Assembly (NCBI RefSeq): GCF_000025985.1
Contig: NC_003228.3
Coordinates: 2,232,001 to 2,296,000 of the forward strand
DNA from: Bacteroides fragilis NCTC 9343
GTDB taxonomy: Bacteria; Bacteroidota; Bacteroidia; Bacteroidales; Bacteroidaceae
DNA length: 64,000 nucleotides
Direction: 5' to 3'
Of this stretch, positions 8,818 to 16,665 are shown piece by piece (the first letter of the stretch is position 1; each line of letters begins with the position of its first letter). Made by a program: the position numbers and the translations under genes. The notes below the pieces were generated by a model. The model worked only from the letters and a program-made list of their open reading frames with translations. It was not told the DNA's origin and made no database searches.

Positions 8818-9530
8818 AACCCTACATTTTTCCTTCGTCCATAGAGACGGCACGTGCACTGATATTACATTTGGTGAAACTGATGTTAGATGAACCGGAC
8901 AGGACCTTTTGTATCGCGTTTAGTGGTGGAAGCACTCCGGCACTGATGTTTGACTTATGGGCGAATGAATATACGGATATCACTCCTTGGGAACGACTGA
9001 AAGTGTTTTGGGTAGATGAACGTTGTGTGCCTCCCGAAAATTCGGACAGTAATTATGGCATGATGCGGTCGTTGTTGCTGAGTATTGTACCTATTCCGTA
9101 CGAGAATGTGTTTCGAATACAGGGGGAGAAGAATCCGAAGAAGGAGGCTGCCCGCTATTCGAAGCTGGTGATGAAAGAAGTGCCGGTGGAGAATGAGTTC
9201 CCGGTATTTGACGTAGTGCTGCTGGGAGCGGGTAATGACGGACATACGTCGTCTATCTTTCCCGGACAGGAGGAATTGCTTTCAACTGATCATATATATG
9301 AGGCGAATTTTAATCCGAATAACGGTCAAAAGAGAATAGCTTTGACAGGACTTCCGATTTTGAATGCCCGAAGGATCATCTTCCTGATAACAGGAAGGGT
9401 GAAAAGTCCGGTTGTAGAAGATATCTTTTATTCGGGAGATACCGGACCGGCCGCCTATATAGCGCATCATGCCGATAACGTGGAACTATTTATGGATAAT
9501 GCAGCTGCTGAAAAAGTCATTCGCGGATAA
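8814..9530 (+). CDS. pgl: 6-phosphogluconolactonase
   Basis: Hydrolyses 6-phosphogluconolactone, the step between zwf and gnd. I chose the ATG at 8814, which overlaps the zwf stop, giving 238 residues beginning MKPYIFPSS; an upstream in-frame codon at 8763 would lie well inside zwf and add a non-family extension. Family signatures are AFSGGSTPALMF, FWVDERCVPPENSDSNYGM and LLGAGNDGHTSSIFPG, which contains the active-site His. Last gene of the operon, followed at once by a strong terminator. Confidence 0.95.
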   Translation: MKPYIFPSSIETARALILHLVKLMLDEPDRTFCIAFSGGSTPALMFDLWANEYTDITPWERLKVFWVDERCVPPENSDSNYGMMRSLLLSIVPIPYENVFRIQGEKNPKKEAARYSKLVMKEVPVENEFPVFDVVLLGAGNDGHTSSIFPGQEELLSTDHIYEANFNPNNGQKRIALTGLPILNARRIIFLITGRVKSPVVEDIFYSGDTGPAAYIAHHADNVELFMDNAAAEKVIRG

Positions 9531-9535
9531 GAAAT

Positions 9536-9763
9536 AAAAAAAACGTCCGACCTTCACAGGCCGGACGTTTTTCGTTCTATTTGAATACGTTATTTACATA
9601 CAACAATTAAACAGTATGATAATTAAAATAACAACTCAACAAAATGGAATCCGGGAGAATCACTTCGGCCGGATTGGCTTATCTCACTTAAATGTGACTT
9701 ACGTAATAATTATGACTAATTAATGTATTGGCAAAGATAGCTGGTTCTGTGTTGCGGGGCAAT
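9536..9763 (-). ncRNA. Candidate minus-strand small RNA, about 190 nt, with promoter
   Basis: On the minus strand a TATCTTTG box (9739-9732) has TTGC 19 bases upstream, a near-consensus promoter. Transcription from about 9725 would run through non-coding sequence, including a stem AATCCGG...CCGGATT, into the strong hairpin and T8 at 9572-9536. No ORF longer than a few codons lies in that transcript. Length and position suit a structured RNA; 6S-like RNA is one possibility, but I cannot confirm a family. The remaining bases up to the next gene hold nothing else I recognise except its promoter. Confidence 0.42.
9541..9572. terminator. Terminator after pgl, usable on both strands
   Basis: ACGTCCG pairs with CGGACGT around a short loop, ending in TTTTT on the plus strand. 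On the minus strand the same hairpin ends in eight T residues, an even better terminator, and probably closes the minus-strand RNA candidate that reads into it. Confidence 0.85.
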
Positions 9764-9837
9764 CACTTGATTTAGGTATTGTGAAGAAGGCAATCACTAT
9801 AAGTAGGGATTGAATCGGGAGGAAATGAGGAGGGAGC

Positions 9838-9868
9838 TTTGTTTTATGCCCTTTAAGTTGTAAATTTG
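9838..9868 (+). promoter_or_regulatory. Consensus Bacteroides promoter for the DUF6965-like gene
   Basis: TTTG at 9838-9841, a 19-base spacer and TAAATTTG at 9861-9868. The position rules out a TTG start at 9866 and supports the ATG at 9887. Confidence 0.75.
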
Positions 9869-9886
9869 CGGAAAAACAAGAGTAAG

Positions 9887-10111
9887 ATGGAATATAAGTT
9901 TGACGAACAGAGTGTGAAAGAATTAATGGAATGGGCACAGACTGCACAGTTGCCTCAGGAACTTGAACTGAGTAAAGCGGAGCGTATTTTTGATGTAAAA
10001 CTTTGTATAGAATCTGATTTATCGTGTATCAGGGCCCATTATCCCGATGCTTTCTACAATCCGGCTATAACTCGTCTTTATCGTATCAGGGAGAAGCTGG
10101 AGGAGAAATGA
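9887..10111 (+). CDS. Small protein, DUF6965-like
   Basis: A 74-residue protein (MEYKFDEQSVKELMEW...). The segment LPQELELSKAERIFDVKLCIESDL followed by HYPDAFYNPAITRLYRIREKL resembles the DUF6965 family of short Bacteroides proteins of unknown function. It is soluble, helical by composition and lacks a signal peptide. The ATG at 9887 follows a perfect promoter by about 18 bases, so the leader is very short. Monocistronic. Confidence 0.65.
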   Translation: MEYKFDEQSVKELMEWAQTAQLPQELELSKAERIFDVKLCIESDLSCIRAHYPDAFYNPAITRLYRIREKLEEK

Positions 10112-10356
10112 GATACGGGGATGCCTAAGTAACTTCGCAAAAGTACGTAACCCACTTGATTTCTGTGGAAAAATTCTACAGAAAATGTGGAATATTTCTT
10201 CGTATTCCACTATTTCAATAAAGGCTGTTATAATATAATTCTTTGAAAATGAAGATCTAATCCGGATCTACACAAGTCTGGCATGTGCATTGCATAACAA
10301 TATTCAGATGTTTAGTTATAGTTAGTAGATCTAGAACAATTAAGTTTTCAAGAATT

Positions 10357-10671
10357 ATGAAAAAGGTATTAGTAGCATTGGTAATAGTAATGGGATTGGG
10401 ATTTTCAGTAGCAAAAGCAGATGAACCTCTAAAGAAAAAGTCCCCGAAAGTGGAACAAAGAGATTCGCGGGAGGACTTTACACCTATTGAGGTTAATAAT
10501 CTTCCTGAAGCGGTGATTGATGAGTTATCCTGCGAAGGAGCACTGATTAAAGAAGCTTTTATTGCTTATAGTCGTTCGGAGGGTAAACTCTACAAAGTGA
10601 TTATATTGTCGAGTGATTTTCATGAACAGGCTGTATTCTTGAATGAAAGAGGGAATATACTGAATAGATAG
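10357..10671 (+). CDS. Small secreted PepSY-like protein
   Basis: From the ATG at 10357 the product is 104 residues with a clear Sec signal (MKKVLVALVIVMGLGFSVAKA). The mature part (FTPIEVNNLPEAVIDELS...EAFIAYSRSEGKLYKVIIL...VFLNERGNIL) has the strand pattern of the small PepSY-like/BLIP-like periplasmic proteins frequent in Bacteroides. A possible start at 10285 would place 24 unlikely residues before the signal peptide. A strong terminator follows. Binding partner unknown. Confidence 0.7.
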   Translation: MKKVLVALVIVMGLGFSVAKADEPLKKKSPKVEQRDSREDFTPIEVNNLPEAVIDELSCEGALIKEAFIAYSRSEGKLYKVIILSSDFHEQAVFLNERGNILNR

Positions 10672-10714
10672 TTTCCCAATCTTTGAAGAAAGCACACAAC
10701 TTAATTTATGTCAG

Positions 10715-10744
10715 GCCCCGACTCGAAAGAGTCGGGGCGTTTTA
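10715..10744 (+). terminator. Intrinsic terminator with GAAA tetraloop
   Basis: GCCCCGACTC and GAGTCGGGGC pair perfectly over 10 bp around a GAAA loop, followed by GTTTTAG. It ends the small PepSY-like gene. Confidence 0.9.
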
Positions 10745-10920
10745 GTTTCATCAGTACAAAAAGCCAGGGAGATGTGTTCGAGGGACATTTCTTTATAATT
10801 TTCCGGCTTTTGAGAAATCTTTTGGCTATGAAATAAAAGCATTGTGTTCTATGTTTTATGATTCGCTTCATTGCAATTATAATTATAGGTTGAATTCTTT
10901 ATAGGTTTCAGAATAATTCA

Positions 10921-10928
10921 TATCTTTG
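10921..10928 (+). promoter_or_regulatory. -7 box upstream of the CBM9 protein gene
   Basis: TATCTTTG, 25 bases before the ATG at 10954. The -33 element is weak. Confidence 0.45.
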
Positions 10929-10953
10929 AAACTGTAACTAAAATTAATCAATA

Positions 10954-13020
10954 ATGAAGCAAATACAACCTGTTTTTTTAGCTATGAAGTTTTCTTTTCT
11001 TATTTTCTTCTTTTTTAGTTTGCCTGTCGGTGCACAAAGTATTTTTCAGAAATACGGGCGTTTCCTGACTGAACCTCGTTCATATGTGTGTTATCGTACG
11101 GATGGTAAACTGAAAATAGATGGCAAACTGGATGAAGCTTCGTGGCAGAAGGCAAAACCGACAGCTCCGTTTGTAGATATCAGCGGGGAGGGGTTTCCTA
11201 CACCTAAATATGAAACTACGGCCAAGATGCTGTGGGACGATGAATATCTTTATATAGGGGCGGTGTTGCAGGAGGATGATATCAAGGCACGCCTTACACA
11301 GCGGGATACTATTATTTATTATGATAATGATTTTGAGGTTTTCATAGATCCTGACTGGGACGGGCACAACTATTTTGAAATAGAAACCAATGCGCGTGGG
11401 GTCATATTCGACCTAATGCTGGACAGGCCTTATCGGTCCGGTGGAAACTTTATGGTACAATGGGATTGTCCGGGATTAAAGTTGGCCATTCATCGCGAAG
11501 GTACGCTGAATAAGTCGAAGGACAAAGATAAATATTGGAGTGTGGAGATGGCTATTCCACATAAAGCATTGACTATGAATTTCAATAATCCATTGAAAGC
11601 TGGTAATTGCTGGCGAATTAATTTTTCACGTGTACAATGGCTGAAGGCAGGAGGACCTGAAGAAAATTGGGTTTGGACACCTACCGGAAAAGTTGATATG
11701 CATATGCCGGATCGTTGGGGATATTTGTTTTTTGCTGACGAGAAAGTAGGAACACCCGAACATACTTTTGCATTACCGTATAATGCTTCTGTGTATAAAC
11801 TGCTTTGGGCTATGTTCTATGTACAACAGGAAAGGTATGCGAAAGAGAAAAATTATCTGCGTACGGAACAGGATTTCTTCCTGACAGATGCCGAATTGAA
11901 GGGTCTCCCGCAAGGTGCGCAAATCTCGGTTGAAGCCACTCGGAATACATATCAAATAGCCATTACTGTTCCGGGTGAAGGCAGACGTTACATCATAAAT
12001 AATGAGGGACGGTTTTGGACAGAAAAGGTTGCTCCGCGTCAAGTGAAGAACTGGGTGTGGACACGTATAAATAAGAGTAAAAGTGAAGCGGATTACCGCC
12101 AATGGTTTGCCCTGCTTAAAGAGTGCGGCATCAGCGGGGTGATGTTTGAAGGATATGATGAAAACCTATACCGCATGTGTAAGGAAGCCGGTCTTGAAGC
12201 TCATTTCTGGAAGTGGACAATGAATCGTGCCGAATTGCTCAATGTACATCCCGATTGGTTTGCGGTGAATCGTAAGGGGGAGTCTACGCATGATAAGCCT
12301 GCTTATGTGAATTATTACCGTTTTCTTTGTCCCAACCATGAAGGAGTGGCCCAATATTTGGCAGATGATTATGTGAAGATAGCTCATTTACCCTATGTAG
12401 ATGGAGTACATTTGGACTATGTTCGTTTCCCGGATGTAGTTCTACCTGTCAGCTTGTGGAAAAATTATGGAATAGAACAGACAAGTGAACATCCTGAATA
12501 TGATTATTGCTATTGTGATGTTTGCCGTACTAAATTTAAAGAACAAACAGGGCGTGATCCGTTGGAGTTAAAGTACCCGATGGAAGATCAGTCATGGATC
12601 AATTTCCGCTTGGATGCGATCAGTCGTGTTGTCGACCAAATTACAAAAGCGGTGAAAGCCGATGGGAAAGCAATTTCTGCTGCTGTATTCCCCGGTCCTT
12701 CTATGGCCAAGAAAATGGTGCGTCAGGATTGGGGTAACTGGTCGCTGGATGCTTATTTCCCGATGATCTATAATGGTTTTTATTACGAAGGACCGGAATG
12801 GATCGGGCGTTCGGTTCAAGAGAGTGTTAAGACCGTTGACGGACGTGCGAAAGTGTATGCCGGACTGATGTTTCCCGATATAAAGAACGATTTTGAGAAA
12901 GCATTGGATGAAGCATTTGATAACGGTGCATCCGGTGTTTCATTCTTTGACGGACCATCAGACGAATATCTGCATCAGTTTAAAGCCTATCTGGACAAGA
13001 AAGGATTAAAGACGGAATAA
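10954..13020 (+). CDS. Secreted CBM9-like / GHL10-like carbohydrate-active protein
   Basis: A 688-residue protein with a signal peptide; the cleanest signal starts at the second Met (10984, MKFSFLIFFFFSLPVGAQS). Residues about 45-255 look like a family 9 carbohydrate-binding module (DGKLDEASWQKAKPT, LWDDEYLYIGAVLQE, DFEVFIDPDWDGHNYFE). From about residue 375 a TIM-barrel-like region carries GVMFEGYDENLY, an Asn/His-rich stretch and DGVHLDYVRFPD near residue 482, the signature of GHL10-type putative glycoside hydrolases, with a CDVCRTKF motif next. It likely acts on polysaccharide outside the inner membrane. It stands alone, without a SusCD pair. Substrate unknown. Confidence 0.8.
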   Translation: MKQIQPVFLAMKFSFLIFFFFSLPVGAQSIFQKYGRFLTEPRSYVCYRTDGKLKIDGKLDEASWQKAKPTAPFVDISGEGFPTPKYETTAKMLWDDEYLYIGAVLQEDDIKARLTQRDTIIYYDNDFEVFIDPDWDGHNYFEIETNARGVIFDLMLDRPYRSGGNFMVQWDCPGLKLAIHREGTLNKSKDKDKYWSVEMAIPHKALTMNFNNPLKAGNCWRINFSRVQWLKAGGPEENWVWTPTGKVDMHMPDRWGYLFFADEKVGTPEHTFALPYNASVYKLLWAMFYVQQERYAKEKNYLRTEQDFFLTDAELKGLPQGAQISVEATRNTYQIAITVPGEGRRYIINNEGRFWTEKVAPRQVKNWVWTRINKSKSEADYRQWFALLKECGISGVMFEGYDENLYRMCKEAGLEAHFWKWTMNRAELLNVHPDWFAVNRKGESTHDKPAYVNYYRFLCPNHEGVAQYLADDYVKIAHLPYVDGVHLDYVRFPDVVLPVSLWKNYGIEQTSEHPEYDYCYCDVCRTKFKEQTGRDPLELKYPMEDQSWINFRLDAISRVVDQITKAVKADGKAISAAVFPGPSMAKKMVRQDWGNWSLDAYFPMIYNGFYYEGPEWIGRSVQESVKTVDGRAKVYAGLMFPDIKNDFEKALDEAFDNGASGVSFFDGPSDEYLHQFKAYLDKKGLKTE

Positions 13021-13050
13021 AAGATTCGAATGTACTTTGTATTTATGAAC

Positions 13051-13078
13051 AGAGGCGGCCCCGATAAGGCTGCCTCTA
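13051..13078 (+). terminator. Probable terminator after the CBM9/GHL10 gene
   Basis: AGAGGC at 13051-13056 pairs with GCCTCT at 13072-13077, with an inner GCC/GGC stem. The T-tail is poor. Confidence 0.55.
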
Positions 13079-13129
13079 TTTGTAAGATATTGATTCTTAA
13101 AATGTTATTTCCGTGATAAATATCCCTGT

Positions 13130-13160
13130 TTTGTTTTTCGGCTGACATTATATACATTTG
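13130..13160 (+). promoter_or_regulatory. Perfect Bacteroides promoter for the urea transporter gene
   Basis: TTTG at 13130-13133, 19-base spacer, TACATTTG at 13153-13160, 20 bases before the ATG. Confidence 0.8.
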
Positions 13161-13180
13161 CAGCATAAAAACAATTACAT

Positions 13181-14032
13181 ATGTATAAAAACATTTTAAT
13201 ATTAGGTCGTGGAATTGGGCAAGTGATGTTTCAGAATAATGCTCTCTCCGGTGGGTTGATGTTATTAGGAATTGCTTTTAATTCATGGCAACTCGCAGTT
13301 TTATCTGTACTCGGTACAGTCGTTAGCACTTTGACAGCTTCATTATCCGGATATGATAAGGAGGATATTCGTAACGGATTGTATGGTTTTAATGGGACAT
13401 TGGTTGGTATTGCAATTGGAGTCTTTATGGAAATCAATGTTACATCTATATTATTGCTTATCTCAGGCTCTGCTTTCTCCACATGGGTTGCGCGTTGTTT
13501 TCGTTATCAGAACAGAGTATCGGGACTGACAGCACCCTTTATTTTTGTTGTATGGCTTCTGCTTGTTGGGTGTCATTATCTATACCCTTCTTTACTGTTA
13601 TCTTCATCGTTGGAAAAGCCTGAACTAACAATGGATATTTTCCGTTCATTCTGCTTAAATATCGGTCAGGTGATGTTTCAGGGAAATATACTTTCGGGAT
13701 TATTTTTTCTTTTAGGGATCCTGATTAATTCTCGTATGAATGCTCTGTATACACTGACCGGTGCAATACTTCCTTTATTTATGATTTTATATCCACATAC
13801 TGATCTTGCTGCATGGAATTTGGGATTATTAGGATATAACGGAGTACTTTGTGCCATAGCCTTGGGAGATAAGACAGGCATAGGAGTAGTCAAAGCGATA
13901 TTTTCTATCATACTGTCTATCGTTCTGCAGTTAACGGGTATGCATATGGGCATAGTGACTTTAACGGCACCATTTGTCTTTTCCGTATGGATTACCGGGG
14001 GCCTGTTCAGTGTTTTCAGAAGTAAATCCTGA
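13181..14032 (+). CDS. Urea transporter (UT family)
   Basis: A 283-residue integral membrane protein with the internal duplication of urea channels: GRGIGQVMFQNNALSGGL near residue 9 and NIGQVMFQGNILSGLFFLLG near residue 162, each followed by the GLYGFNGTLVGIAIG / LLGYNGVLCAIALG pore segment and the SGLTAPF / VTLTAPF signatures. It should conduct urea passively across the inner membrane. No urease genes lie in this window, so the nitrogen use must be encoded elsewhere. Monocistronic, with its own promoter and terminator. Confidence 0.92.
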   Translation: MYKNILILGRGIGQVMFQNNALSGGLMLLGIAFNSWQLAVLSVLGTVVSTLTASLSGYDKEDIRNGLYGFNGTLVGIAIGVFMEINVTSILLLISGSAFSTWVARCFRYQNRVSGLTAPFIFVVWLLLVGCHYLYPSLLLSSSLEKPELTMDIFRSFCLNIGQVMFQGNILSGLFFLLGILINSRMNALYTLTGAILPLFMILYPHTDLAAWNLGLLGYNGVLCAIALGDKTGIGVVKAIFSIILSIVLQLTGMHMGIVTLTAPFVFSVWITGGLFSVFRSKS

Positions 14033-14092
14033 GAAGCTAAATAGGATATAATAGCGGTATCGATGTTTCTAGTACCGTTGTAAAACGGATAT

Positions 14093-14117
14093 GGCGGCTT
14101 ATCAGGCCGCCTTTCTT
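14093..14117 (+). terminator. Terminator after the urea transporter gene
   Basis: GGCGGC (14093-14098) and GCCGCC (14106-14111) form a stem with a 7-base loop, followed by TTTCTTTTT. Confidence 0.85.
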
Positions 14118-14173
14118 TTTATAATATTCTTTAGATTACAAGGTTTCCATCCAATTATATATTAGATTTCATT

Positions 14174-14245
14174 TTTATCAGTAGTAAGATAATGCTGATT
14201 TACAACCACTTCATGATTGTATCTTATTTTAAAACTACTGATAAA
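14174..14245. repeat. Inverted repeat in the intergenic region before the metzincin-like gene
   Basis: TTTATCAGTAGT (14174-14185) and ACTACTGATAAA (14234-14245) are exact reverse complements, and inside them AAGATA pairs with TATCTT. The 14033-14403 gap otherwise holds the urea transporter terminator and AT-rich sequence with no gene seen. The hairpin could act on the downstream lipoprotein gene; no known element is recognised. Confidence 0.55.
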
Positions 14246-14403
14246 ATTATTTATTTTTTTACCTTTTTATTTAACCTCTTTTGGGTTAGTATGCCCCTTG
14301 CTTCAAATGTTTTTATAGTATAAAGGAATTAAAAGTGTAAGAATGTTCGGATTTTAAAAAAACAGACCTTTAATTATATATTTATCTTTAAAAACAATTG
14401 AGT

Positions 14404-15651
14404 ATGAAAATGATTTTAAATTTTTCTGAATGTATTATTAGTTTTTTCTCGTTATGTTTATTGTGTGTTGTCTTCTCTTGCGATGAAATGGATATTGACC
14501 AAGGTCCTCCAACTTCCGTTACGCGTAATCTGATGACATCAGATGGTCCCGGTTTTAAGATCGATACAGTTACGTACGATAAAATTCCGGCTGAATATGC
14601 CCGGAAAATATTGTCTCTTGAAGAACCTACTTCAGTTGTAACTGATAAGAGCAAGCGCTCTTTCAGAGTGAATGAGCTTTTTCAAATTAGAAAAGCAAAT
14701 GATCAATTGCTTTCAATTACCAGCTATTCCGCCAAGACGGTTTATGATCTCACACTTGAAGTCTATGTAGAAGGTGGTTCCCAGTATGTTCCTATTGCTT
14801 ATCTGGACTCCATACCGGGATTCTCACAATTTGAGTTTAAGCCATCGTTGATCAATGGAAATTTCATATATAAAAAGGATAACGGTGTGGATACTCTGTC
14901 CCTTTCGAGCCTGAACGAAAAGAGAATGAAATTTCGTTTACTTAGCGATGATAAGCATTTTGAAATGCTTTCTAAAATAGATGCGGAGTGGAATATTTCT
15001 TTTTCAAATTATGATTGGAAACCGGGGTATGAAAGTGGTTCATGGCGAGAGTTGAGTGCCATCTATGCACGTGAGTGGGTGGTCATTATTACAAATTATG
15101 CCTATATGATGACTACTCCCGAGTATGCTTTTATCATGAGAAATTTTAGTAAGATATTTGGTGGAGAACTTTATGATAATAACCGTGTTAAGTTCACACC
15201 GGAAAAGTATTTATCAGAAGAAAAACGTTTCAAACAACCGCATAACTTTGTTTGTGGACGATCTAAACCCTCTGTTGGCGGTTTGGGCGGAGGAAACGTG
15301 TGGGGAGTAACTCACTGGAATTATTATGGTCATTATGCTTCTTTTAGCGGTTGGGAATCAATTACACATGAATTTATGCACTGTATGGGATATGGTCATT
15401 CTAGTAACATGACTTATGCTTCCGGTGGAGTGGGATGGACCGAGTTCATGTGGCAACTACATACTTATTTGAGAGGGAATGATTGGCTGCCATATACGGA
15501 TCGGAATCTGTTAGGTTTTCATAAGCCGGAAAACGCGAAATATCGTGATGGTGGAATTGACCCTGATAAACTGAATGATAATAAGATTCTGCAGTTTTAT
15601 AATAAAAGTAAAGTTACCCAATATTTTTTAGCTAATCCGTTGTCTAAATAA
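14404..15651 (+). CDS. Putative metzincin-like zinc metallopeptidase lipoprotein
   Basis: The ATG at 14404 gives 415 residues; the TTG six bases upstream is less likely. The N-terminus is a lipoprotein signal ending in a VFSC-type lipobox (Cys near residue 25). Residues about 85-180 form a beta-rich region (VYDLTLEVYVEGG...). The key feature is HEFMHCMGYGH at residues 322-332, which fits the metzincin HExxHxxGxxH zinc site with Glu323 as general base; Met residues follow as possible Met-turn. A GGLGGGN loop precedes it. It is probably surface- or periplasm-anchored. Not recognisable as fragilysin. No protease partner nearby; substrate unknown. Confidence 0.6.
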   Translation: MKMILNFSECIISFFSLCLLCVVFSCDEMDIDQGPPTSVTRNLMTSDGPGFKIDTVTYDKIPAEYARKILSLEEPTSVVTDKSKRSFRVNELFQIRKANDQLLSITSYSAKTVYDLTLEVYVEGGSQYVPIAYLDSIPGFSQFEFKPSLINGNFIYKKDNGVDTLSLSSLNEKRMKFRLLSDDKHFEMLSKIDAEWNISFSNYDWKPGYESGSWRELSAIYAREWVVIITNYAYMMTTPEYAFIMRNFSKIFGGELYDNNRVKFTPEKYLSEEKRFKQPHNFVCGRSKPSVGGLGGGNVWGVTHWNYYGHYASFSGWESITHEFMHCMGYGHSSNMTYASGGVGWTEFMWQLHTYLRGNDWLPYTDRNLLGFHKPENAKYRDGGIDPDKLNDNKILQFYNKSKVTQYFLANPLSK

Positions 15652-15763
15652 GTAATAACCATGAATAATGATTAAAGGTCTGTTTCTGATTATAATTCAT
15701 CTTCTTTACTATTATTGCTTTTTTATTGTTGGTGTTTTTTTAAGGTAAAACATATGGGTGGCT

Positions 15764-16552
15764 ATGATTAAAAAAAGTGATAAGAAAAATGTGAAAAAAT
15801 GTATAAGAACGAATTTTAATTTTTATCTTTGTCCAAATTTGTATGCGATGCTTGTCCCAACCATGACCACCGAAGAGGTGTGTAAAGAAATAAAGAATGA
15901 CTATCCGGCTTTTTATGAAAAAATGTTGGATAATAAGGCTAGTAACTACCGAAAGTTTATTAAAGCTGTCCTATTTCCGGTTATACATCAGTTTTCATGG
16001 AAATCGTCATCGGGTAATATGTGGAATGTGATAATGTTGGCTCGTTATCGTAATGAGAGAAAATGTCCCGGTATTGTCCCTTACCTTAAATATGAAAATT
16101 GGGGTATGGGAATTATTTATCCTAAAAATATATATAGTAATCTGTCTATAATTGACTTTAAACCTCATTTTTGGAAAAGGTATCGGGAGCGTCAGCTAAT
16201 ACCCAACGGCTTAGAAGGGATTTCTTTTGATGAACAAATAAAATATTTCTTTTTAAATAGCGGTCTCTTTACTTTTGATTTCAGAGAAGGCTCTAATAAA
16301 GGACATGAGGGTTTTGTCGGGTATACTAAGACCGGAATTTTCTTTGGTGTCGTAATAAAAGAGTTGGATTATCTCTGTGTCAAAACTTATGTGTCTGCTA
16401 ATATGCTTTTTGATAATCAGATAGAAAGCTTGGATAGCGCTGATGAGTTAAGAGAGAAGATATTGTCGCATCCGGACTATTTTCAGAAAAGAGGGAAACT
16501 CTTTCATATCATGAATGACTCTTCTTTTTGGATGGATGAGACGATACGTTAA
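15764..16552 (+). CDS. Uncharacterised protein
   Basis: A 262-residue protein from the ATG at 15764 (a GTG two codons earlier is possible). I do not recognise the family. It is soluble, basic at the N-terminus (IKKSDKKNVKKCIRTN) and rich in aromatic residues; HFWKRYRERQLIP sits mid-protein and a hydrophobic GIFFGVVI strand near the C-terminus. The first 60 residues look helical (TTEEVCKEIKNDYPAFYEKML). No signal peptide or membrane segment. It lies in an AT-rich accessory stretch between the metzincin-like lipoprotein and umuC, suggesting acquired DNA. Function unknown. Confidence 0.6.
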   Translation: MIKKSDKKNVKKCIRTNFNFYLCPNLYAMLVPTMTTEEVCKEIKNDYPAFYEKMLDNKASNYRKFIKAVLFPVIHQFSWKSSSGNMWNVIMLARYRNERKCPGIVPYLKYENWGMGIIYPKNIYSNLSIIDFKPHFWKRYRERQLIPNGLEGISFDEQIKYFFLNSGLFTFDFREGSNKGHEGFVGYTKTGIFFGVVIKELDYLCVKTYVSANMLFDNQIESLDSADELREKILSHPDYFQKRGKLFHIMNDSSFWMDETIR

Positions 16553-16665
16553 GCAGCCTTTTTCTTTCACAATATTTCTCTCAAATTATATGCGGAACAG
16601 TACAATTTTCCAGGTAGGTTATGTATCGGATTCTATCTAAAGTGCTTGTTCCGTCTTACGAAAGT

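Noticed and set aside
14174..14245. Second invertible promoter
   Set aside because: Arms enclose only 48 bp, too short for the known invertible promoter type, and no promoter box lies inside.
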